Assembly (NCBI RefSeq): GCF_021134715.1
Contig: NC_060021.1
Location: 7,410,501 to 7,474,500, forward strand
DNA length: 64,000 nucleotides
DNA from: Daphnia pulex
Taxonomy: Eukaryota > Arthropoda > Branchiopoda > Diplostraca > Daphniidae
Direction of reading: 5' to 3'
Shown piece after piece: positions 25,901-37,190 of this stretch (its first letter is position 1; each line of letters begins with the position of its first letter). The position numbers were made by a program, and so were the translations under genes. The notes beneath the pieces are model-generated. The model searched no databases and was not told the origin of the DNA. It worked only from the letters and a program-made list of their open reading frames with translations.

Positions 25901-28900
25901 TTAAACGGTGATAGAGCCAAGTGCTTTATTAAATCAGAATCCCGGCTCGATCACTTCTCCAATCCCCTACAAGGCTATAGAGTCGTGCACTTTTCATTGC
26001 ACATCGACCTTGACTTCATATTAAGACTGTGCACAACAATCAGCTGCTAATCAAAATGCGAAAGACGTTCGGAAATGTTTGTACGTTGAAAGATAACGTC
26101 GAATAAAAACGACAAGAAGGCTGCCATGTACAAAAGAATTGGCAATTTTTTAAAACAAAAAAATCAAAAAAACGAAATACGTCGGCAATAAAAATATTCT
26201 CGTCTGACACTGACAGCGGGTAGCTGCTAAAGAGCAAGTCATGCGCCCTGTCAGCTGTCGCTGTGACGTCATTGAAAACCCTTTTATTTTATATTTCAAA
26301 GAGAAAGAAACTCTTTTTTCTTTTCCTTTTTCTTTTGAAAATTTTCGCTGTGAGGGATGGCAAAAAACTTCTCGGAAAAAAGGAAAGTCTCTCTTGTTTT
26401 TTTGTTTTTATAATTCTTGAAAGAGTTCGAAAGTCAAATGACTTACGGCCAAGTTCCCGATCTTGAGCGGGAGAATTGCTCAGAGTCTGGTCGAATGTTA
26501 CGGGTATGACCTTCCAAGTCCAGCGGCCAAATTCCAGTCGTCGTCGTGGGGATTGCATCGGTGATCATCATCGAATGTGTGACGCCGGGAGACGTCACTT
26601 GATTATTTAAAATAGCAGACGAAGCCGATGATTTCCAGCCGCCAGCAAAGTGACCGCCGTCAGCGTGAGTCTGATGCGTGACAGATTCGGACGAATTAGA
26701 GTCGCACCTCACCATCATCGTAAGCCAAGTGGGACGTGACTATTTATCGGAAAGCCACAAAAATCAATCAAAAGTTCACGCACTAACTAGCGCAACGCAC
26801 GACAGACAGACAAGATTCGACGGGACGGGCGGTCGGGTTCTTGCGCAGTGGACGTCGAGTCTGTGACTGAATTGTCCGTTGCGGGCGGCCACTTGATTTG
26901 TCTCTCGTAATATTATTCTCTCGTCGATTAGAAATTTTCCTGAGGCTCACAGAAACGACGTATATAAAAGAATTCTCTGAATGTGACGGAGGGGGGTGGT
27001 TGTAGGGAAACAATCAAAGAATGTCGGTTGACACAGTGGAGTGGAGAACACACAGGCAAAAGGGTCGTTCCAGGGAGCTGCGGGAGCTTTCCAATCAAAA
27101 CAAGACACTGGAGCCGACTGTGACCAACCGCGCGCACAAAACAGAGAGAGTTTGTTTTTTTGTCCAGGCGAAATGAATAAGAAAAAAGGGAAAAGTTAAA
27201 ACACACCTAGCATTGGTGGCCTCCTCTCTCTCTCTATCTCTCAGGTCTGTCCATACACCTTTTTCAGGCTTTATACGGTACTAAACAAAAGCTTTTGATT
27301 TCCCCTTGAGCTAATGTTGCATGTATTCTTCTTTCTCCCCTTTCATTACAATAAAATCAAAAAGAGACCCGAAAACAAGATACACTCACGAGGACGCCCA
27401 AGAGGAAATGTTTCTGTGGAATTGCCCCCTCGGAATGTTAGTTGTAGCACACAATTTTGATCAAGTCTGATTTGATAGAACTTGTTTTTCTCATTCGCCC
27501 AACGATGATCCCGCGAGAGAGAAAATGAAAGTCCTGAACTGTCCGAACCGCTTTGAAAGACTGTCGGCCGAGAATTGCCATGTACACTATTATCATCAGA
27601 GTTACATAAAAATAACAAACTTGTCGTTATCAGTTTAGAACTGATATTTCGTTGTACAGCTCCCATAAGCCCTTGGCATTGACGGCACATCTTCCGTTTT
27701 TATTTCAACCAAGTGGAGCAATTCGATTTTTAATTGGCTCTCTCTGTAATCTCATACCCAAAACCCAAATTGAGGAAAAAAGAAAAAACAAATTCGCCGT
27801 AAAAATTCGGTTGTTTTCCCCCCCACACACATTTTTATCGGTTGCAGCAATTTCGCTTGTTGGAAATAGTTGCCATCACACACACACACACAATGTGTGG
27901 CTGGTTTTCTCTGACCTTCGTACAATGCCGTCTGTTTCCTTTTTTCATCTATCTGTGTGTGTGTTGTATAATGTATATGTTATGTATACAACACACTGTG
28001 CTGTATCCTTCTCGCTGTATAATATGGTAATAACAGAAAATTGTGTCTGACTCACCGCGCTTGCAACTCGCATGATTGGATCGTCCGCTGTTCTTTCCTC
28101 TGTAGAGCCTCGACTACGCAATCGCAAATGTTGTGGCAACCCGACAATAAATCTTGAGGCTGAACCTTCCTGACAGCTTCCATTTTTCCTCTATGTTTTT
28201 TTATTATGTGTCCGGAATTCTTTTGGAGGGGTTTCGTTTCCAGTTGACTGCGCCGAATCAAAATGGATTGACTGGCTACAGAAGGTCGACACAAAGCCCT
28301 CCAACATTATTTGCGTTCCTCTGTTGTGCCAAGTGTGATCGTCATCTTGACGTTTGGGCTTGTGCGTAGGTTTCTTTTCTTTTTCTTTTCTAAAGGTTGG
28401 AAAATTACTTCCTTTTTGACAAGTCAGGCCTTTTTCCGGAAGAAAAATAAAACCCCAATGCAAGGCCAATCGCTTTAACCTTGTCGATGCAAAAAAAAAA
28501 GTTAAACAATTTTGTGTGTGTGTGTGTGCGCGTTTTATTGTTTTCACGCTGATTGATTTCATTCCGCTCGAATAATTGCCATTTTTATTGATCGCTAAAA
28601 ATAATTTGACTTCCGCCAGCGAAGCCGCTAGCACTTTGATTCCGGATAATACTGGAATTGATCGTTGAAGTCATCTAGCGGTCAAATTAATTTCGATTTA
28701 AAATTTTTGTTAAAGAATTCAATAGATGGCGCTTAGTTCTTGATTCATTAAAATAAAACCCAGAAGCGAGTTGCGCAATACTACAGAAAATAAATAGAAG
28801 GGATAAAAAAAACGGGAATGAACAATATTACGTGGGCTGAGAAACCGCAAAAGATGAATGATGGTTATATAACGAGTTTTCTATTGTTTGTCGCTGGTAA

Positions 28901-31847
28901 ATCTAAATCTGCCTCGGAGAGTTGAAACAGTCCGAATGAGAAAAAAGAAATAAGAAAAGCGCCAATCTGGTATTTATATATACAGTATTTGACGTGATAA
29001 TAGCGCAGCGTCGATTATTATTGGGGACTGACCCAGCGATTTTGAAAACACAATTACACCTCCCACCAGGTAAAAAAAAAAAATAAATAAAATGCCGTCA
29101 AAATGGGTATATAGAAGGAAACTTGGAACTGTGTTCCAATTCTTGTTTTGCTTTCGCCCACCGACGAATAGGAAGAAAAAGAAATTAGAAATCTTTTTTT
29201 CATTCTATTCCAAGCGTCCAGCACCTTTTTTCTCTCTCCTCTAAATTATTTCCATCGTCGTCGTGTGTCTCAATCGTCTATTTTTTTCTTTTCCCATGGC
29301 AGTCCCTCCTTTTTGATATCTTAATCTTGCCGACTTAATCTCTGCGTGTGTGTCTGCCGTTGCGGAGGTGAAAGTATAGTCTGTTCTGTATATGCTCTTG
29401 ATGGAGTGTTCGAATGCAAATGTTTGAAAATCACGCCGGAATGCTGATGCCGTATACGTTCAACGGGAACTCGTTTTCTCGCCCAAATAATAATAATAAT
29501 AATAAAAAAAGAAAATGTGTGTTGCGCGCTCAAGATAGATTGACTTTGATGACGGCTAATGGATAACGACCGATACAGGAAAGAAGAAGCGCCGCTCTTT
29601 TATTTGATATTTTTGTAATTCTTTCGTGCTGACGGCCGTCGACCGTCGTGATAATTGATGGTATAGCAGCAGCAGCCATCAACTGAGACGGTTATGAAGA
29701 GAGACCTACATTTACGGGAGGATACGAGCGACGTGACTTTGTAGCGGCGGCAGATGCTGGGCAACCGCGTTGACACGGACGTTAGAATCAAACGCACACT
29801 CGTCTGGCCATCGCCGAAATGAACGTCTGCGAGAGAAATGAAAACGGCCAGCAGGGAGAGGAGATATATGCAAAACTAGGAGTAGTATAGAAATGATTAG
29901 TGGTTGGCTTGTCCCCGATTCGACGCTAGTCTGAGCTTTCTATTGTGAAAATAATAATAAGAAGAAGAATCAACGTGTAGAGACCGGCTTCTCGTCCGCC
30001 TTGAAGAAAGAAAAAGCTTTCGTCTACATGTATATTTGCATCTGGAAGAGTTGTGTGTAGAAGTGGAGCCTCCCATACTTATCCGGGCTCTTGTTTGACT
30101 TGTTTTTTTTTTCTTCAATAGAAGAAGAAGGAGGATCCGTGGCAAATGGCGGCGACCATTATGTTTTCCGACCGCCTATATTCACGATGAGAGATTTCCT
30201 TCTTCATTATCATCGTGAAAAACTGTTGACAGTTCAATCCCCTCCTCTGCGCCGCGTTATATATCGACCGCAGCATCTGAGGGACGCATATGAGTAGTTC
30301 TCTCTCGTTTGCTCTTTGTCCTCATTGTTCACCCAAAAACCCCTCGGGGCTTTTCATATTTTTTTTTTATTTTTCCCGTATCGATTGTCTGATCTCGTAA
30401 CGACTTCGTGAGCTGCTCATCTAATCGACTGCAATACTCCCCACCATTCAAAGTCAAACAAGGTCGGCGTGCACACGATTCACGATCCCTTATGATGGTA
30501 GAAGTTGTCGGTTGTCTGCCTCCTTTTTACTAGGGGCCTTTGATATTAGACGCCAATCGAGTCGGACTCTCTCTCTCTCGGGATAAAAGGAGCAGCAGCT
30601 GCGGGCTATGTATCCGACTCGAACCGGGAATAGATCATTAACGCTTTACTGAACGCGCGTTTCAGTTTCCCGAAAAAGAAGAAAACAAAAAACGGAGCAA
30701 TTGACGTGGTGGTGGCCTCCTCACGGCGCGGCCAAACATCTTCCCGAGCTCCTAAATAATTTTTTTTTTTTTTCTGGAGATTTTTCCTATGAGCTCAGTG
30801 TGTTCAACACCCCCGCTGGGTGTAGGAACGAGATGATCGCAACGGGAGGTTAAGTCAATTGAAAATGAGCGCCAACCGAAAAAAAACATTTTCTTATTTT
30901 TTTTTTTTTTTTGTGTTTCCCGGACGGCGGCCGCAGACTATGAGGTCGGATTGAGGTTAATGGGAGCCCCCAACTTGTCGGTAGAGAAGGGAGGAGTCGT
31001 AACGTAAATGTGTGTACGTCTAATACTCTAATATAACTACGGGCAAAAAGACGTGCCAGGGCGCGTCTACTGTGTCGGGATTTTTCTCCACCGGAACAGC
31101 ACGCCATCTTTGTCACGATCTGGCGTGCACATGCTGTAATAAAGTCGAGATATATAGTACTTGACTCTGGCTGGTGGTTGTTGTTGTTATCCCCCCCAAG
31201 ACAACACACAACAACCCCCCCTCCGCAGCGAATAGGCAACAAGAGGTTGCGAACGCCAGCGACCGTTGCTGTGTGTTTTGGTTGGAGGGGACGGGTTGGT
31301 GTATACCCGCAAATTGAATGATTATCTACTTAGACGAGACTCACGGCACGGGAATCTTTCGGTATAAATCTTTTTGGCGAATGAGGTTAGCGATTGCTTC
31401 ATTCATACGTGCGCGTGAGTCGAGAGAGTGAAACAGCCAGCAGCCGCTATCTATAGGGAAAAGTGCGCGTGAATCATGACGACCGACCAAGCTAGCCTCT
31501 CTCGTGTGTGCTGTTTGCACAGTGTGTCCCGGCACCCGATTTGGAATGGAGCCGAGGAGAAACTTTGACAACCTCTTCGCCCATCGACACCGAAACGGGC
31601 AGGGGAATTTTTGTTCAACAGTTTTGTCCAGGTGTAATGGAATATATTTACTACTCACTCACCTGAAGCCTTGGATCTTTTCCAGGACCATGGACGCATG
31701 CGTTTTCATGGCGTCGTCGGTCGCCGCCGTCCCGCCGCCGTCCGCTCCCGGGTTGGGACTGCCAGTTCGGGCCGGACTGTTACTCCTCGAATTGTTGGTA
31801 CTGATTCGGGCCAGGGCCTGGGCCAGTTTCAAATCTCCTTCCATCAT
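19929..31847 (-). CDS. NADK: NAD kinase, with alternative first exons and a duplicated internal exon
   Basis: Phosphorylates NAD to NADP with ATP in the cytosol. Common exons on the minus strand: 24310-24393 ([17 protein letters not shown]), 22657-22786 ([20 protein letters not shown]), 22386-22580 with the GGDG motif ([13 protein letters not shown]), 22149-22251 ([16 protein letters not shown]), 21850-22050 ([16 protein letters not shown]), 21456-21613 ([20 protein letters not shown]), then one of two 83-bp exons (20867-20949 or 20299-20381), and the last exon 19929-20109 ([30 protein letters not shown]). Four candidate first exons all end in phase 2. With the 31.8 kb first exon the sum is 1320 bp, 439 residues, in frame throughout. 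All catalytic blocks are intact and closely match animal cytosolic NADK. The large introns hold low-complexity DNA and probably separate promoters. Confidence 0.93.
20299..20381 (-). other. NADK: NADK alternative exon, distal copy (83 bp)
   Basis: Encodes [17 protein letters not shown], then [10 protein letters not shown]. Acceptor GCCGCAG, donor GATAG before GTTTGT. It starts in phase 0 and ends in phase 2, exactly like the copy 568 bases upstream in transcription, and covers the same part of the protein (human [24 protein letters not shown]). Because 83 is not a multiple of 3, a transcript with both copies or neither would lose frame. Confidence 0.85.
20867..20949 (-). other. NADK: NADK alternative exon, proximal copy (83 bp)
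   Basis: Encodes [17 protein letters not shown], then [10 protein letters not shown]. Acceptor ACAACAG, donor GATAG before GTGGGT. Same length and phases as the distal copy; the central [10 protein letters not shown] is invariant while both flanks differ. This copy looks closer to vertebrate NADK at its end (RQEIRHGD in human). Confidence 0.85.
22324..22371 (+). repeat. TTG-rich microsatellite in an NADK intron
   Basis: Imperfect TTG/GTTG repeats in the short intron between the GGDG exon and the next one. Confidence 0.7.
24814..24911 (-). other. NADK: NADK candidate first exon 1d
   Basis: Opens with ATG at 24911 and encodes [18 protein letters not shown] and onward to EAIKREAV. It is 98 bp, ending in phase 2 at AG before GTTGTT (a weak donor). 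It would join in frame to RRTRSL of the common exon at 24393, giving the shortest N-terminus. Confidence 0.6.
25202..25217 (+). repeat. 16-base poly-C run
   Basis: Uninterrupted C16 just upstream (in NADK orientation) of first exon 1d, so G16 on the coding strand. Such a run can vary in length and can form a G-quadruplex; a promoter role is only a guess. Confidence 0.8.
26447..26718 (-). other. NADK: NADK candidate first exon 1c
   Basis: 272 bp encoding a 90-residue N-terminus that starts [18 protein letters not shown] and ends SRSGTWP. It is rich in Ser, Thr and Asp, with no predicted domain. It ends in phase 2 at a strong donor (GTAAGT) and joins in frame to the common exon. Confidence 0.6.
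28056..28183 (-). other. NADK: NADK candidate first exon 1b
   Basis: 128 bp starting [18 protein letters not shown] and ending QSCELQAR, with a strong phase-2 donor (GTGAGT). It contains several cysteines and a short amphipathic helix. It joins in frame to the common exon at 24393. Confidence 0.6.
29485..29503 (+). repeat. AAT trinucleotide microsatellite
   Basis: About six AAT units followed by poly-A, within the intron between first exons 1a and 1b of NAD kinase. Confidence 0.7.
31663..31847 (-). other. NADK: NADK candidate first exon 1a
   Basis: 185 bp starting [16 protein letters not shown] with a Ser/Pro/Gly-rich middle and ending LEKIQGFR, then a strong phase-2 donor (GTGAGTGAG). It defines the 5' limit used for the gene. 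A second in-frame ATG follows immediately. Confidence 0.6.
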
Positions 31848-34800
31848 TTTCGACAAGAGCTTTTTTGGGGGGTTGTTGTTGACTGGTCAAACTGAGAAAC
31901 TGTTGAGTTGAATGCACTTTTGGGGGGTGGAAATGAATAACGGACGAGAGAGTCAGCTTGTTCTTATTCCCTGGAATTTTCGAATTGTTCAGTGCAGCAA
32001 TCAAGGATAAGAAGAAAAAACGAGCAAGAGAAAATCAAAAGAGACTGTGGGGTTTTTGCTTCCTGCCCGTCCGGCACTGACAGAACGACTGGCACAGTTG
32101 GAATCAGCAGGGAGCAGCTCTGCTGCTACACACGAACTCTCCCGTCTGCAGTCTGCACCTCCTTCTTTCTTATTTTCTTTCTCTTTCTCCCCTTTCTTTT
32201 TCTTTCTTTCTCTCTCTCACTCGTTTCTCCTCGATGACCAAATTGCCACTGCGACTGCTGTGTGCGGAGCCCAGCTAGTCTCAAACTCTTGTGTGATATC
32301 CTCGACCATTTCGACGCTCTTTTATGTGTGTCCGCGCCCGGACGACACGGGAGATCTTTGTCGACGACGAGATGACTGTCTGTATAACCTGGCCACCTGT
32401 TGGATTTGTATCTACACCAATCGCAACCACCGCAAATAATCGATACGACTATGGAATTTCAAATACTCATCGCCAAGACTTGATGAACTTGGCAGTTGCC
32501 GGCAATTGCTGTGCAAAGGTCAACGTAGAAAGCGGAGATTGCTTCGTATAGATGTGTATACATACATACTGTACAGGATAGTAGTAGCTTCGCTGCCTTA
32601 AGGGCGTGAACGAAAAAACAAAAAAATACTGTACAGTGGCCGGCCGATGTGGGAAACTGAATTGATTATACGGCCGGTAGTAGTGCGAATCGAATGCGGT
32701 CTCTCATCTGCTATATTTATAAATGCCTATGTGTGTGTTGTTTTCTCTCACTTGGTGTGTTTCGGGGCATAGGGGAGATTATATTGCAGTGGTTACAGCT
32801 CACCTCCACTATATACCAACCGGTCCCACATGTAATAATAATAATAACACACGCCCTCGATTCCTCCTTTATTTCCCAGACCGCGGCCGGATCACCGACT
32901 ATGGCGCTATGTCGAATCGTCGTCGCACACCCACCACCACCACCACCACCACCACCAGATATTATATAGAAATATGGTCCACCATTTCACGCTAAACACA
33001 AAGAAAAATTGGGGATTTTTTTTTTTTTTTTTTTGCCTTTCTTACAAAACAACACGCGTGTAGAAAAAGATGCACAGATGTAGGAAAACCCAATCGCGGA
33101 GACGGTTGAAATATTTCTGGAATAATCATCCGCGTGTAGACGACGCGATCCATCACCCACCACCTCCCTCGGAAAAAAAAGTAATGCAACTTCCGTCCGT
33201 CTGTTATCTTTTCATCTGTTTTTCTTTTTCTTTTTTTCAATTACCACATTCAAATTTCTCTCTTGTGTAGCGGTTTTTATTATTTTTCTGTCGGGGTAGA
33301 TAGAGAGATGATGGCCGTGTATACATATAACAGATTGTGCGTTGGTTTTTCTTTTGTATTATTTCGTGTCTGATATGTGGAGCGTTTCCTTCGTGAATGA
33401 TGATCTCACATCAATGTGGATTCTCCTGCCTCCTCCTGCCACCGGGAATTTCCATATTCTAATCGACCGCGCATATCCGTGAGAGCGACTTTCAATAAAA
33501 CGCGTTGAACGAAGAAAAGCCAACCACCCCCCGCTCCCGCTCCCGCGAACTTTCTCGTCAACAATCGTTTCAATTTGTCTTGCTGACTGTTGGAAGTCAG
33601 AAAAAGAAGAAACAAAAAACCCAAAAGAAATATGGCAACTAAAACAAGAAATGAAAACAACGTGGGGTTTTTGTTCGCTAGCTCCTCATCGCGCTCGCCA
33701 ACTGTTTCACTAAAAATGAAAGAAATATAAAAATTCTGAGGGATGGCATATTATTTCAGCTATAAAACTACTACTATATACTATATCTTATTGCCTGGCG
33801 TTTTGTAATATTAGTGTTTGCGTCGGCGTTTAGCCTTTCATCCCGTTTTTTTTATTCCTAATAAGTTTAGCTTTCAAATGAACGATTTTTTCGTTGTTTC
33901 CCCGCGCTTCTTCTTCTTCTTTTTATTTGTTTACAACAAAAGACGAAGGCATTTCTTATGGCTGCTGTCAGTTTATTGTGCATGCGTATAATAACGAGCC
34001 TGCCAGTCGTGTCGTGTCAGCAATATAAGAAAGAAGAAGAAAAAACATTTGAGCGTGCGAGCTGCTCAAGTTATTCGATAAGTAGGGCTATACTTGGACT
34101 CGACCTGTAGTCAAAAGGAACAGGTCCTAGACGCTGTTGTTGTTCCTGTTCTTCTTCTTCGGGAGTTGGCGAAATACCCTTAGATAGAAATGAGAAAATG
34201 GCTTTTTTTTTTAAAAGAGAAGAGAAAGAGAAAGACATCGGGGCAGACCTTCTGCCGGGAGGCAAAAACGAACCGGACAGACAACTGTGAATGAGCGCCG
34301 CTATATACTGTCAGATGACATGTCATAAATTGACGGGAAAATAGGCCGTGATCTAAATACATGAAACATTCGTTTTCCGATCAATTTTAATTTTTGGTTT
34401 TTTTTCCGGGGAAAAAAATGTATTCCGACTTTTGTGTTGTTTTCGTGCATGTGATTAGTTTACATATGTAGATAATAATGGGTCAATGGGTAGATCGGCG
34501 AAATGAAACAAAAACAAAAAAACCGGATTGTTTTGCAGGTGATTGTTTGCTTTTTCCTGGGCAAATGATTAAGATGTATCTAGTTGTTGTTGTATCTTCG
34601 GCCAACGAAGCAGTTCAAAGAAGAGTATATTTTTGTTAGTTTTCTTGGCTTCCGCTTATTTGTCGAGAAAAGCTTTCGATGAGCGCCGATGGGCGACTTT
34701 TCCTGGAATCGAATTCGGCTGGCCGATCGACCAAAGTGAAAAGAAAAAATGGGGCGAGATTTTCACTCGATAATTACTTATCACCGGCGATTGGTTTGGC

Positions 34801-35206
34801 ATGTTGTGCCAGGTTTCACTACGGGAAATCGTCGGAGCTTTGCGGCTGTTCGACTCAAAGATTTATCGCTACAGGCCAGACGACCGCATAACTTCTCTTT
34901 CATTGAAGATACTACGTCTAAATCCAAAATTTCTCGCTTGACCGTGAATTGCATCTTTTTCTTACCATCATACGAGTCATTCATTGATCTTTTGTCGTCT
35001 ATTATTCATACCAAAAGCGATTTATTGATCTAATGTCATGCTGACAATCGAATTTGGCGCCGACGACATCGCTGCCGATTGTATTCATCCAAATCAACAA
35101 AATTGTCGTCTGCTACGACAGGTCGTTCAGTGTTTGAGACTCACGTGAAATAATTTGGTTTCGAAGAGGTTTTTTGCGTGACAGTGCAACTGATTTGTAT
35201 AATAAT
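31848..35206. other. Intergenic between NAD kinase and QTRT2 (divergent promoters)
   Basis: About 3.4 kb of low-complexity DNA: CT-rich tracts (about 32160-32230), CCA and TAA microsatellites, and long T and A runs. The two flanking genes are divergent, so their upstream control sequences should lie here. A frame around 34.68-34.89 kb is open but resembles no known protein. Confidence 0.5.
32930..32956 (+). repeat. CCA trinucleotide microsatellite
   Basis: Nine uninterrupted CCA units in the region upstream of NAD kinase first exon 1a. Frames through it give artificial proline, threonine or histidine runs. Confidence 0.8.
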
Positions 35207-37190
35207 ATGAAATTTGCTGTATCTTTGGTGGCCGAATCCAGTGCCAGACTAGGCTCGTTAACGGAATTTGCTCGAATCCCAGAGGCTGTATTCGAAACCC
35301 CATTACTTTTGCTACACACTCGTGTATGATTATCTTTCTACCTACGATCAAATGTTGTTGCATTTTTAACGTGATTCTGTCATTATCTTTTTAACCATAG
35401 GGTGCTTCTGTTCCACATTTGAGCTATGATCTCTTACAAATGGTTTCAACTGGGCACCACATGCTTCAGATGCCTCTGGTTACGCTTGTTGATCACACAA
35501 AAAATGTGAAAGCATTCGGAAAAGGAATAGCTGAGTTTGCAGGTTTAAAGGTTGTTGATCTTGTCATGTGGATGATCGCATCTTGACTACTTTGTCCTGA
35601 AAGTGAAACAAGAATTATATAATCTTTCTTTTTAGGAATATTTAAATTATGTGTCTGTGCAAGATTCTGGCACTACAACACCTGAGGGCTACCATGAAAA
35701 GAATTCCATTTCTCTGTGGTAAATGCTGGATAACTTTTTTTTTACTCTGTTCCTATCCACCTCAACAATTGTGATGCCAATTTTTTAATTTAGAGCACTC
35801 TTTGGCTTTGGCTACTGATATACTATCTTATATTTTTATAGGACAAGAGGTGGAAGGAAACTGATTGACCCCCAGACTTACATATCTTGCATTGAAGCAT
35901 TGAAACCAGACATGTTTCAAGCGATAGTTGATGGAGATACAACTCAAAGCAGTTCAGCTAAAAGGGTTAGAAAGTCTGTTGATGTTACTGTCAAGTTTGC
36001 TGGTATTTGTGCTGACCTGAAAGAAAAGTCTGATGTATGTAACATGTGTTTCTTTTTCAAAAACAGTAAATTTACATTTTCAGTTTTTTTTTTTTCTACA
36101 CTCCCCAGGTTTTAAAAGACACTCCCATGTTAGCTTGTATAACTGGGGGATACAATATTAAAGAAAGATTGCGCTGTATAAACGAATTAAAAGGTTTTGG
36201 TGCTGCTGGTTATGTTATCGAAGGATTCCACACAAACGGAGAATCTGCCACGAATTTACTCTGGGAAGACGTGGAGCCAGTTTTAACGGAAACTTTGGTA
36301 CGTTATCAATCATTCTTGTCTTGGCAGACACTAGAGAGCCGTGGAACACATTCAGATTGTATAAAACATTTTTTGGGGTTTTAATTACAGGGTTCACTTC
36401 CGGAAAATCTACCTCGAGCATTTCATGGACCCATTACACCTATCGTGCTACTGAAACTCGTATCTAAGGGTAAGGATTTAAAATCTTCGAATCTCGCCAA
36501 AGTTCTTAATAAGTCTTAATCTTTAAAACAGGCATTGATATTTTTGATGCAACGTTTCCGTGGCTAGTTGCAGAACGAGGGGGTGCGCTGGTTTTTCCTA
36601 ATTCACTGTCCAAAGAGTAATAATCACTACGTTTTTCGATATTCATGCAGTAATTATTTAATTAACAGAAACGCTCCTGTTACTGAAACATTGCCAAGCG
36701 TGAAAGCCCCAGCAGTAGTTGCAACGGACCAAAAAGTTGCCAAACTTGCAGATGATAACAGCAATGACGAATCAGTGGATCGAGTCTACGAAATAAATCT
36801 CAAAGACAAAATGTAAGCCGATTGCTTCTAAATTTCTCGATTTTCACATACCTAATTGTAATTAACATAATAATCACTAGATACTTCAGTGACACCAGAC
36901 CTTTATTAGAAGGCTGCTCTTGCTATAGCTGCCGCAAGTATTCGCGAAGTTACGTTCACCATTTGACCGCAACGGGTGAACTTCAAGGGCCTATCCTGAT
37001 AATGATGTACTGATTACTATAGCTGCTTTCATTGCCTCGTTCGACATCATTATTTTTTTTTTCTTTTTACAGGCACAATCTTCATCACTACATCAACTTC
37101 TTTAAAAGTATTCAGCAGGCCATTAAGGACAATGAATTACAAGCTCTGCAATCTAAGCTTGATCTGTTTGTTTCCTCCCGCAGAAACTGA
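35207..37190 (+). CDS. QTRT2: Queuine tRNA-ribosyltransferase accessory subunit 2
   Basis: Non-catalytic partner of QTRT1; the heterodimer swaps guanine for queuine at the wobble base of GUN tRNAs. The start [16 protein letters not shown] at 35207 is chosen because its exon ends in a GTATGA donor (35323) that joins in frame to [14 protein letters not shown], the same position as in vertebrate QTRT2. Later blocks: [37 protein letters not shown], the zinc-binding [17 protein letters not shown], and the C-terminal [12 protein letters not shown]. It ends TGA at 37190. The last intron begins inside ATGAT before GTACTG and ends TTACAG, which is why the unspliced frame appears to stop early. Length about 430 residues, usual for the family. 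The non-catalytic role follows the family, not the sequence alone. Confidence 0.9.

Noticed and set aside
32723-32995. Open frames with poly-Pro or poly-Thr
   Set aside because: Artefact of the CCA microsatellite; no conserved flanks.
34679-35033. Open frames upstream of QTRT2 as a 5' extension
   Set aside because: They do not splice in phase to the start exon at 35207, and the QTRT2 N-terminus is already complete there.
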